From: Candidatus Heimdallarchaeota archaeon
Lineage (GTDB): Archaea > Asgardarchaeota > Heimdallarchaeia > Heimdallarchaeales > Kariarchaeaceae
DNA length: 64,000 nt
Direction: 5' to 3'
NCBI GenBank assembly: GCA_030149205.1
Contig: JASBSB010000003.1
Span: 1-64,000, forward strand
Shown: positions 18,173 through 27,148 of the stretch, piece by piece
Layout: the number at the start of each line of letters is the position of its first letter
Position numbering within the stretch: position 1 is the stretch's first letter
Position numbers and translations under genes: made by a program
The notes under the pieces: generated by a model
The model's database searches: none
Told to the model about the DNA's origin: nothing
Seen by the model: only the letters and a program-made list of their open reading frames with translations

Positions 18173-18302
18173 TTAGGTTTTATTTCTGACTAAGAACTTT
18201 AAGTATTTCTTTACTTTGAATTACAAAGTGGTTTAAGTAAAAAACAACTCTCTAAAAAATATTATCTTGATATTTTAAATATAACCCCTTTAGAGATATC
18301 TC

Positions 18303-19265
18303 ATGACATTCGCATTAGAAGCCTCAGAGGTTAACAAGATATATGATAGCAATGTCCATGCACTGAATAACCTATCACTTAAGGTTGACCAAGGACTTGT
18401 TTACGGGTTATTAGGGCCAAATGGAGCTGGTAAATCAAGCTTTTTGAAAATCATCACAGGGTTAATAAAACCAACTTCTGGGTCTATTAACTTACTTGGC
18501 AAAAACATTAGAGAACTTAATGAACTTAAAGGAAAAATAGGTTATGTTCCGCAAGAGTTAGTGTTCGAGGATTATTTAACAGTAGAGGAAAATTTAAAAT
18601 TATTTGCAAGTTGTTTCTCTATCTCAAATCCCAAAGAAAGGATCTCTGAGCTACTTAAATCATTCCAGCTGGCTGAGATACGAAAGCGAAGAGCTGGTAC
18701 ATTAAGCGGTGGACAAAAACGAAGATTAAATGTTGCAATTGGTCTTGTAATTGATCCTGAAATCCTAATTCTTGATGAACCTAGTGCAGGGATGGATCCA
18801 CAAAGTAGAAACCTATTATGGGAAATGATAAATGACCTTTCAAAGAAGCAAGATATTACCATAATAATTTCTACTCATCTAATGGAGACTGCAGACAGGC
18901 TTTGCACAAAAATCGGAATTATTGACAAGGGTTATTTAATCACAGAAGGAACACCTGAAGAGCTGAAGGCAAGATATAATTCAAGCCTATCACTACAAAT
19001 AACGTTTAAGAAAATCCCTGATCAAAATAAAAAAATTGAGTTCAAAAATAGACTCAAGAAGATTATAGAAGATTGTGAAATTCAAGAGGATGAGAAATCT
19101 TTAGCAGTAAGAGGATCAAATTTAGAGTTAATATTAACTAAATTTATTGAGACATCAACTGAAATCATTGGAATCTCCAATATACAGGGAATAAATATTA
19201 ATCCTGTTACTTTAGAGGATGTTTTCATTCGCCTTACAGGGTCTAATTTGAGGGAGGGGAAATAA
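18303..19265 (+). CDS. ABC-2 type exporter, ATP-binding subunit
   Basis: A 320-residue ATPase with Walker A GPNGAGKSS near residue 39, Q-loop VPQEL near 83, signature LSGGQKRRLNVAIGL near 138, Walker B ILILDEPSAGMDP near 158, and the switch His in ISTHLME near 193. The C-terminal 90 residues match the DUF4162-type tail found in ABC-A/DrrA-like exporters. The stop codon overlaps the start of the permease gene by one base (TAATG), so the two are translationally coupled and form one transporter. The substrate cannot be predicted. Confidence 0.93.
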   Translation: MTFALEASEVNKIYDSNVHALNNLSLKVDQGLVYGLLGPNGAGKSSFLKIITGLIKPTSGSINLLGKNIRELNELKGKIGYVPQELVFEDYLTVEENLKLFASCFSISNPKERISELLKSFQLAEIRKRRAGTLSGGQKRRLNVAIGLVIDPEILILDEPSAGMDPQSRNLLWEMINDLSKKQDITIIISTHLMETADRLCTKIGIIDKGYLITEGTPEELKARYNSSLSLQITFKKIPDQNKKIEFKNRLKKIIEDCEIQEDEKSLAVRGSNLELILTKFIETSTEIIGISNIQGININPVTLEDVFIRLTGSNLREGK

Positions 19266-20530
19266 TGGGCATCATCTATCAAATTTTTCTCAAAAATATA
19301 AGGGTCTATTACAGGAACAAACCTTCTCTTTTTTTCTCATTATTATTTCCTTTAGTCTTTATTGGAGTATTTGGAATCGCATTTCAGTACGGAGCACCTG
19401 GCAATTCACCAATTACAATTGGAGTGATTAATCTGGATCAGGGGATACCGGGCAACACTATTGTTCTTTCACAAAATGGAAGCAAATTATCCGGTAATTA
19501 TTTCTCACAAGAGTTTATTCAAATCTTAAAAAATGTGAAATATGAGGACAATAAAACTTATGCATTCGACATTAATCTCTACAATTCTTCAATTCAAGCG
19601 CAGAGTGATTTGTTAAGGAGAAATATATTAGCATTGGTCATTATTCCGAGTAATTTCTCATTACTTATGATGTCAAAGATTAGAGAATTTGTTGAAAAGA
19701 ACCATATTAATGCAAGTTTAAATGGGTTCCCACCAACAAATTATACATCTAATATTGTGGTTAAAGGTGATTCAACCTTACTCGGATACACTATAACCAG
19801 TACAATTGTTTCTCAAATTGCAAATTCATATGTCAATTTTTCACAGGCAAATAGTCAAAGATATGTGATCCTTGAGGGAACCACTCAAACAAAAGGAATA
19901 ACTGTATTTGACCTCACAACCCCTGGATTGTTAATTTTTGCTATCTTGAACAATCTGGGAACAATTACAGCGGTTGCTCTGATGGATAAGAGATTTGGAT
20001 TCTTAGATAGATTAAAGCTTTCAAAGTTAAAACCTTGGCAGTATATTTTTGGATTCACTCTGTCTCAAATATTGGTCGCCTTTGTGCAGGTTCCGATCAT
20101 GTTCTTTGCAGCCGTACTGTTTGGCTTTCAAGTTACCACTCAATACCTTCCAGCATTTGTGTTCATTTTCTTTTTTGCATTAAGTGTTACAGGCATGGGT
20201 TTATTTTTAGCAAGTTTCATCTCAAATCCAGATTCTGCGGGAGGAATCAGTGCAATTATTGGTACACCAATGGCATTTTTAGCTGGAGCTTTCTTTCAAA
20301 TCCCTAATCCAGTAATTATTGGAAAGGGAGGTATTTTAGGAGATCATATTTTTAGAGTATTTGATTTCTTACCTGCAACGCCAACCTTGACAGGTCTAAG
20401 ACTTCTGTTAATTGATGGGGTTCCCCTTCAAAACCTTTCCTTTGAATTGTCGCTTGTTGCAGCTCTCTCAATCCTTTATTTTGTAATCGGGTTAATATTT
20501 TATGCAAGACGACACCTTAGAACAAATTGA
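19265..20530 (+). CDS. ABC-2 type exporter, permease subunit
   Basis: A 421-residue membrane protein of the ABC-2 type. The first membrane segment (about 22-42) is followed by an external domain of roughly 180 residues, then five more membrane segments between about 215 and 415. GFLDRLKLSKLKPWQYIFG near 245 is the coupling-helix region before the second segment, as in DrrB/YhgE/NatB-like permeases. It starts within the ATPase stop codon. Such exporters move drugs, lipids or ions out of the cell; nothing here narrows the choice. Confidence 0.9.
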   Translation: MGIIYQIFLKNIRVYYRNKPSLFFSLLFPLVFIGVFGIAFQYGAPGNSPITIGVINLDQGIPGNTIVLSQNGSKLSGNYFSQEFIQILKNVKYEDNKTYAFDINLYNSSIQAQSDLLRRNILALVIIPSNFSLLMMSKIREFVEKNHINASLNGFPPTNYTSNIVVKGDSTLLGYTITSTIVSQIANSYVNFSQANSQRYVILEGTTQTKGITVFDLTTPGLLIFAILNNLGTITAVALMDKRFGFLDRLKLSKLKPWQYIFGFTLSQILVAFVQVPIMFFAAVLFGFQVTTQYLPAFVFIFFFALSVTGMGLFLASFISNPDSAGGISAIIGTPMAFLAGAFFQIPNPVIIGKGGILGDHIFRVFDFLPATPTLTGLRLLLIDGVPLQNLSFELSLVAALSILYFVIGLIFYARRHLRTN

Positions 20531-20565
20531 TGAATAATTAAATTTCTAGTATCCTGGTTTAAGTT

Positions 20566-21444
20566 CTAGTATGCTCTCTTTTTACTTGAGTAGTATGTTA
20601 TTAACACTTGTTCAATCAATTCATCGGTATGAGCTTCAACAACTCTTACCCCAAGCCCTCTAAGTTTTCTCTTAAATTTTTCAATTTCCTTGATTTTTTG
20701 GTAGATGTTATAAAGATAAACACCTTTTGTTTCCAAATCAGATAGATCGACAGTTAGTGGTTTTCGGGTCTCAGGGTCTAGATACTTAACCTTACCAATG
20801 TTGCTAGGAAGAGAAAATTCACCTGTATCTGTTACTTGCAGAAGTTGAACCTCATGATTGAAGGCTTTTGCGATTCGGAACCCCTCAAGCGTTTTGTCAA
20901 TTGCATCATGGAGGTCTGTAACAACCAAAATTAAGCTTCTTCTTCTTAAAGCTGTGGCTACCTCTTTCAGTGCAACACCAATTTCAGTCGAGCCCTTTGG
21001 AATGAGTTCTAACAATTGTTTATAAATAAAATACTCATGAGACCTGCCTCCTTTAGGTGGGATAAATTTTTTCATATCCTCTGAAAATGCTCCAAATCCA
21101 ACATTATCCTTATTCTGTACTGTTGCATGGGTCAGACTTGCAACTGCTTCTACAGCCAGTTTAATTCTTTGTTCCCGTCCTCCAAGTAGCATAGAGGCAG
21201 AAAGATCAAGTAAAATCATCACATCCGTGTTTCTTTCTAGATCGAATTCTTTAACTATTAAATTTCCTCTTGTCTTTGCTGATGCTCTCCAATCAATTCT
21301 TCTGAGATCGTCTCCGGGTATATATTCTCTCAAATCTGCGAAGTCTGTTCCTTCACCTCGATAAAGTGATCTCCTGTTTCCAGATAAGAAGGAGGCGACT
21401 TTTTCTTGGGCAATTATCGCAAGGTCTTTGATTTGTTTTGCCAT
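20566..21444 (-). CDS. DUF58 (von Willebrand A-like) protein
   Basis: A 292-residue protein with the DUF58 signature YRGEGTDFADLREYIPGDDLRRIDW (about residues 28-52, shown here as one continuous conserved block) followed by a vWA fold with the metal site DLSASM (Asp80-Ser84) and LILVVTDLHD. DUF58 proteins usually work with a MoxR AAA+ ATPase and with membrane partners of the DUF4129/transglutaminase/DUF4350 type. No MoxR is in this window, but those membrane partners occur about 24 kb away at 45-55 kb. ATG start. No membrane segment, so it is cytosolic, unlike bacterial DUF58 proteins with N-terminal membrane anchors. Confidence 0.85.
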   Translation of the reverse strand: MAKQIKDLAIIAQEKVASFLSGNRRSLYRGEGTDFADLREYIPGDDLRRIDWRASAKTRGNLIVKEFDLERNTDVMILLDLSASMLLGGREQRIKLAVEAVASLTHATVQNKDNVGFGAFSEDMKKFIPPKGGRSHEYFIYKQLLELIPKGSTEIGVALKEVATALRRRSLILVVTDLHDAIDKTLEGFRIAKAFNHEVQLLQVTDTGEFSLPSNIGKVKYLDPETRKPLTVDLSDLETKGVYLYNIYQKIKEIEKFKRKLRGLGVRVVEAHTDELIEQVLITYYSSKKRAY

Positions 21445-21538
21445 TAGTTGTTTCTCAGAAATCGATCTTCACCTGTAATTCCAAATCTAAAGAAAGTTAA
21501 AAACCTTTAGAATTTGAGTAATTTATTCAGAATATTGC

Positions 21539-22876
21539 TTATGAATGCTTGGCAAGAAACTCATCTATTATAGGCTCTAAATTTCCATCAATCTCTTTTA
21601 ATGAGTAAGTGACTCTTGCTGCTGGTATCTTAATGTTGATGATTCTTGTTAAGTCAATTGGAGTTCCAATAACCACTGCGTCAGCTCCAGACCTTGCTAT
21701 GGTCTCTTCTAAATCCTTCATCTGTTCCTCTCCATAACCCATCGCAGGTAATATTCCAGAACCTTTCAAATGAGAATATTTTTCATAGGTTGCCTTAATT
21801 GAGTCAACTGCAAATTCTTCTGGGTGCTGAATTATCTGAGCACCTAATCTTTGGGCAGCTATAGTCCCAGCACCTGTTTTGACCTCACCATGAGTTACTG
21901 TTGGACCATCCTCTACGACGAGCACTTTTTTACCTTTGATTAAATCTTCGTTATCAACAGTTATCTCTGAATCTGCTATGATCAGCTTTGCTGTAGGATT
22001 CCATTTCTTGATGTGTTCTTTAAGCTTATCAATACTTCCAGGGGGCGCTGAATCAGCTTTGTTTATAATTAACACGTCAGCTCTAATGAAATTCACCTGT
22101 CCGGGATAATATGACAGCTCATGTCCCACTCTATGAGGATCCAAGATAACAATTTCTAGGTCTGATTTATAGAATGGAAAATCGTTGTTACCTCCATCCC
22201 AAAGTACGATGTCAACCTCCTGTTCAGCTCTCTCAAGTATCTGTTTATAATCCACACCTGCGTATACGATGTTCCCAGCCTTGATGTGATGTTCGTACTC
22301 CTCCATCTCTTCGATTGTACAGTTTTGTTTTTTCATATCCTCAATTGATGCAAACCTCTGCCAAGTCATTTTAACAAGGTCACCATAAGGCATTGGATGC
22401 CTGATAGCTGCAACTTTCTTTCCCTTGGATTTTAGAATTTGGCTGACTCTTCTGGTTGTTTGTGACTTACCACATCCAGTTCTGACAGCACAGATAGAAA
22501 GAACTGGTTTCTTAGATTTCAACATGGTTTGTTTTGGACCAATTAGCATAAAATCCGCTCCAGCTGCATTTGCACGAGCACTCTGTGTCATCACATAATT
22601 ATATGGAAGGTCTGAATAGGCTAACACTACCAAATCGATGTCTAAATTTTTAATCAAAGTTTCGAGGTCTTTTACTGGATGTATTGGGATACCCTCGGGG
22701 TATCTTTCTCCAGCTAATTCCGCTGGATATTTTTTATCATCTATCCCTGGAATCTGTTCTGCAGTAAAGGCTTTGACATCATACATGTCTGCATTTGATC
22801 CGTCTCTAAACACAGTGTTAAAATTGTGAAAATCTCTTCCTGCTGCTCCCATGATAAGGGTGTTTATTTTCTGCAT
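21539..22876 (-). CDS. cyclic 2,3-diphosphoglycerate synthetase-like GTPase/ATPase
   Basis: A 445-residue protein of the family named after CpgS of Methanothermus. The N-terminus has MGAAGRDFHNFN; the P-loop is AVRTGCGKSQTTR near residue 131; the G-protein-like NKAD occurs in LIINKADSAPPG near 274; and DGGNNDFPF is the Walker B-like region near 228. The name enzyme forms the anhydride ring of cyclic 2,3-diphosphoglycerate, an osmolyte of some methanogens. The family is much wider than known producers of that compound, so here the product is uncertain. ATG start. It diverges from the prenyl diphosphate synthase gene. Confidence 0.78.
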   Translation of the reverse strand: MQKINTLIMGAAGRDFHNFNTVFRDGSNADMYDVKAFTAEQIPGIDDKKYPAELAGERYPEGIPIHPVKDLETLIKNLDIDLVVLAYSDLPYNYVMTQSARANAAGADFMLIGPKQTMLKSKKPVLSICAVRTGCGKSQTTRRVSQILKSKGKKVAAIRHPMPYGDLVKMTWQRFASIEDMKKQNCTIEEMEEYEHHIKAGNIVYAGVDYKQILERAEQEVDIVLWDGGNNDFPFYKSDLEIVILDPHRVGHELSYYPGQVNFIRADVLIINKADSAPPGSIDKLKEHIKKWNPTAKLIIADSEITVDNEDLIKGKKVLVVEDGPTVTHGEVKTGAGTIAAQRLGAQIIQHPEEFAVDSIKATYEKYSHLKGSGILPAMGYGEEQMKDLEETIARSGADAVVIGTPIDLTRIINIKIPAARVTYSLKEIDGNLEPIIDEFLAKHS

Positions 22877-22971
22877 GACTTGTAAATGAAAATATAATAT
22901 AAGAAATAATCTCTTGTGTCTTGATTCTTTGAAAGATAGATTAAACTTTAAGTCTGAGAATTACCTTTTAT

Positions 22972-22981
22972 TTTTTAAAAG
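22972..22981 (+). promoter_or_regulatory. TATA box of the prenyl diphosphate synthase gene
   Basis: TTTTTAAAAG is centred 25 bases before the ATG at 23001. It supports that ATG, with a leaderless message, over the upstream TTG at 22914. Confidence 0.5.
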
Positions 22982-23000
22982 GTTAAAAACGAACATTGTC

Positions 23001-24008
23001 ATGGTCGAATTTATAGAGGCAATCCGAAGGCGTCAAAAGATTGCAATGGACTATTTTTTTGAAACAGCCCCAGAGTATATTCAACCAGAGATTCCTCTAA
23101 GAGAAGCAGCTCTCCATTACCCCAAACATGGTGGAAAAGGATTCAGACCTGCGATATTGATGCTGACCTGTGGTGCTGTTGGTGGAGATGAAAATTTGGC
23201 AATTCCAGCAGCTGCAGCAGTTGAAGCTTTACATGTCTCAAGTTTAATTCATGATGACATTATGGATAACGATGACACAAGAAGAGGAATTGAAGCGGTC
23301 TGGAAAAAATGGGACGATTCAATTGCAATACTAGCTGGTGATGTTCTTGTTGGGTTTGCCTTTAGATTAATCGCAAAACTACCCAAAATTAGTGACCAAC
23401 TCAAAAACAATTTGTTGAGCGGGTTGGCGTTAAAATACACAGAACTTTGTCATGGGCAAATGCTTGATATTGATTTTACCAGAACCTCTATAGATGAATT
23501 AACGATTGAAAAGGTCACCGAAATGCAATATCTTAAAACAGGGGTGTTATTCGAATTTTGTTGTGTTGCAGGTGCAAAGATAGGTCTCAACAAAGAACAG
23601 CATGAGTATATTGAGGTAATTCGATCTTATGCTAAAAATGCGGGAACTGCCTTTCAAATCCAGGATGACGTGTTAGGATTAGTTGCAGACTCAGAGACGA
23701 TGGGAAAGCCAAGATATTCAGATATAAAAGAAGGTAAACGAACAATTATTGCACTTCATGCCTTTCAACAGGCCAGTGATGCTGAGAAAAAGGTGTTATC
23801 AGACTTTTTTGGAAATCCTAAATCTACAGATAATGATTGTTTAAAAGTAATGGAAGTGTTTAAGTCAACTAAGTCAATCGAATTTGCGGTTGCAAAGGCT
23901 ATTGAGATGGCTCAAAATGCTATCGATGTAATATCTGTACTTCCTGAAAATGAGAACAAAAAAATACTCCTTGATTTTGCAAAACAGATGGTGGAGCGTA
24001 GCTCCTAG
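23001..24008 (+). CDS. isoprenyl diphosphate synthase (geranylgeranyl or longer)
   Basis: A 335-residue enzyme that elongates allylic diphosphates with isopentenyl diphosphate, supplying chains for archaeal lipids or quinones. The first Asp-rich motif is HDDIMDND (Asp85 first), preceded by KHGGKGFRP (substrate-binding, near 42-50). The second is IQDDVLGL near 227. The residue five places before the first Asp is Ser80. In archaeal geranylgeranyl diphosphate synthases it is usually aromatic and limits the chain, so a longer product is possible. A TTG at 22914 would add 29 residues, but the family begins near the ATG at 23001 and a TATA box fits that start. The 3' end overlaps the convergent gene by four bases. 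Confidence 0.9.
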   Translation: MVEFIEAIRRRQKIAMDYFFETAPEYIQPEIPLREAALHYPKHGGKGFRPAILMLTCGAVGGDENLAIPAAAAVEALHVSSLIHDDIMDNDDTRRGIEAVWKKWDDSIAILAGDVLVGFAFRLIAKLPKISDQLKNNLLSGLALKYTELCHGQMLDIDFTRTSIDELTIEKVTEMQYLKTGVLFEFCCVAGAKIGLNKEQHEYIEVIRSYAKNAGTAFQIQDDVLGLVADSETMGKPRYSDIKEGKRTIIALHAFQQASDAEKKVLSDFFGNPKSTDNDCLKVMEVFKSTKSIEFAVAKAIEMAQNAIDVISVLPENENKKILLDFAKQMVERSS

Positions 24009-24457
24009 AATTCATCTATATTAAGAAAATTTAATAATGCGAAATTTGCAAGATGTGTGTATCCTAACTCTCGGGATGTTTCTGAAAGAAAATACCAAAG
24101 TTCTTTGGTAGAATTGATCGATAGTTGTCTGATTAGCAAATCCAATGCTTTTTCATGTTTTCCCTCTTTTACCAACTGTTGTAATGTATTTACAATATCT
24201 AAGAGAGCTAGATTATCTGACCATTCTTGGAAATAATTGTGATCCTTAAAATTAGAACGTTCTCCTCTATTTTGTTCGATTTTAAATTCATTGGAATTTG
24301 ATTCTCTAAATTTGGAATTATAGATTACTGCTTTCTGTGTCTCTCCACTTAAAAAGTGTAAAACTGCTAAAGTTTTATGGATAATTGGGTCTTCGGGACG
24401 GAGTAATGCCAATCCGCTAAATTCTGCAATCAATATGTCTACTGACTCTGCATCCAC
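24005..24457 (-). CDS. small protein with TPR-like helices
   Basis: A 150-residue soluble protein, GTG start. Two helical hairpins resembling tetratricopeptide repeats can be made out: ALLRPEDPIIHKTLAVLHFLSG near residue 17 and LLVKEGKHEKALDLLIRQLS-like sequence near 93. Between them is a charged linker. No enzyme motif. It overlaps the end of the prenyl synthase gene by four bases and is 70 bases after the glutamate dehydrogenase gene on the same strand. Function unknown. Confidence 0.5.
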   Translation of the reverse strand: MDAESVDILIAEFSGLALLRPEDPIIHKTLAVLHFLSGETQKAVIYNSKFRESNSNEFKIEQNRGERSNFKDHNYFQEWSDNLALLDIVNTLQQLVKEGKHEKALDLLIRQLSINSTKELWYFLSETSRELGYTHLANFALLNFLNIDEF

Positions 24458-24527
24458 AATAATAATAAGGGAAAAAATTAATATAAAGCTTGTAGAATTT
24501 TAATTCTGATATTTATTCTGTTTGAAT

Positions 24528-25934
<1,407 letters not shown>

Positions 25935-26034
25935 TTATCGTAAGTGCTACTGCTTGATTTTTACAAAATTTGGAAGATTGAGGATTTATGATATTAATAT
26001 TTCAAATTGTACATCCAAAGTTTCATTTTATACA

Positions 26035-26643
26035 TTAAGTCATCAAATTTTTATAGGAATCCTTGTAAACCTTGAAGTAAATCTCAACATCACCTGGTGG
26101 GATTCCTATCTGCTTCAATTCTGATTTGATTTCTTCTAAGGATCTAGATTTATTCATCTCAAGCTTTACAAACTGAGAAATGAATTCAAATCTTTCCCAA
26201 CCAAAAACTACCCAAGAAGTTGTTTCAATTACATAGTAATCAGGTTTGATAATAGACATAGGTTTGTAATAGATTGTTGCACATCGAAAATTTTCTATTC
26301 CCAGTCTTTCGAATTCTTTAATTACTACTTGAAGACTCTTACCGCTGTCAGCTACATCATCTACCAGCAACACCCTTTTTCCTTCTAAGGATGTAGATAT
26401 CTCTTGAGTGATGATAGGTGTTTCCCCTCTTTTTTCAATATCATGATAAAGTTCCACCTTCACATTAGCTGTTTCTCTTAGCAAGAAAAAGTCTGCAAGT
26501 AGCCTCCCAGGAATCCATCCCCCACGTGCAACACCAATGATCACTTCTGGTTTAAATTTATCAGCCAAAATCTTTTCAAAGAGAACCATGGTAGAATTAT
26601 AGGTCTCTTCCCAAGACTGAACATGAAATTCGATATCAGTCAC
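26035..26643 (-). CDS. phosphoribosyltransferase, purine-salvage type
   Basis: A 202-residue type I PRTase. The PRPP loop is VLLVDDVADSGKSLQ near residue 91, with the pyrophosphate-loop IGVARGGWIPGRLLAD near 36 and a WERFEF region late in the chain. The arrangement resembles archaeal/bacterial xanthine or hypoxanthine-guanine PRTases (Gpt-like), which salvage purine bases with PRPP. Base specificity cannot be read. It has a C-terminal extension of about 45 residues beyond the core. The GTG start at 26643 lies about 26 bases after a TATA-like element. Confidence 0.82.
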   Translation of the reverse strand: MTDIEFHVQSWEETYNSTMVLFEKILADKFKPEVIIGVARGGWIPGRLLADFFLLRETANVKVELYHDIEKRGETPIITQEISTSLEGKRVLLVDDVADSGKSLQVVIKEFERLGIENFRCATIYYKPMSIIKPDYYVIETTSWVVFGWERFEFISQFVKLEMNKSRSLEEIKSELKQIGIPPGDVEIYFKVYKDSYKNLMT

Positions 26644-26663
26644 AACACATGAACAAAATTATA

Positions 26664-26673
26664 ACATTTAAAG
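26664..26673 (-). promoter_or_regulatory. TATA-like element of the phosphoribosyltransferase gene
   Basis: CTTTAAATGT on the minus strand is centred about 26 bases before the GTG start at 26643, the spacing expected of a leaderless archaeal mRNA. Confidence 0.4.
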
Positions 26674-26729
26674 TATGTGACAGGCTCTCTGAGTTTTCCA
26701 CATTAGTTTTTTTTAATAAATACAAGTTT

Positions 26730-27002
26730 TTACCTTTGAAATTTGTTCCAATCAGATCCGAATAACTGATTTTGTTTAAATTCTAAGATTGACACAACCG
26801 CATTAAATTCTTCATTTTTCAATTGATACTTATGCTTGCTATGTTGGAGCAAAATATCAGCAGCCACTTGTTTCACTTGTTGAATGTTGTTCATAAATCT
26901 TGGATCATCTTTTTCAAGACCTTTTGCAATAATTTTTAATATATCAAGGACACGTTCAGGTTCATTTATCCTTCTTTCTATAACAACCACCAATTTATTC
27001 AA
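26730..27002 (-). CDS. short uncharacterised protein
   Basis: A 90-residue, mostly helical and charged protein starting at TTG. The sequence has EPERVLDILKIIAKGLEKDDP followed by a second amphipathic helix, and ends SDWNKFQR. No family recognised, no membrane segment. The TTG start and lack of a recognisable domain leave some doubt that it is translated, though the codon pattern looks normal. It lies upstream of the phosphoribosyltransferase gene on the same strand, separated by 86 bases. Confidence 0.45.
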   Translation of the reverse strand: MNKLVVVIERRINEPERVLDILKIIAKGLEKDDPRFMNNIQQVKQVAADILLQHSKHKYQLKNEEFNAVVSILEFKQNQLFGSDWNKFQR

Positions 27003-27148
27003 GGCGCTCTAGTTAGATAAACTTTACTGAGAATTTTCAGTTCTGGCGCTATTTAAAATGAGTCCAAATTACAAGTGATTAATGATATTGTTTATTTATT
27101 TTTGCACACAATTTAAGTAGATACTCAAAAATTGTCCATTTGTTCAAA

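Noticed and set aside
22914..23000. N-terminal extension of the prenyl synthase from TTG 22914
   Set aside because: The 29 added residues do not resemble the family, and a TATA box sits inside this stretch at leaderless spacing to ATG 23001.
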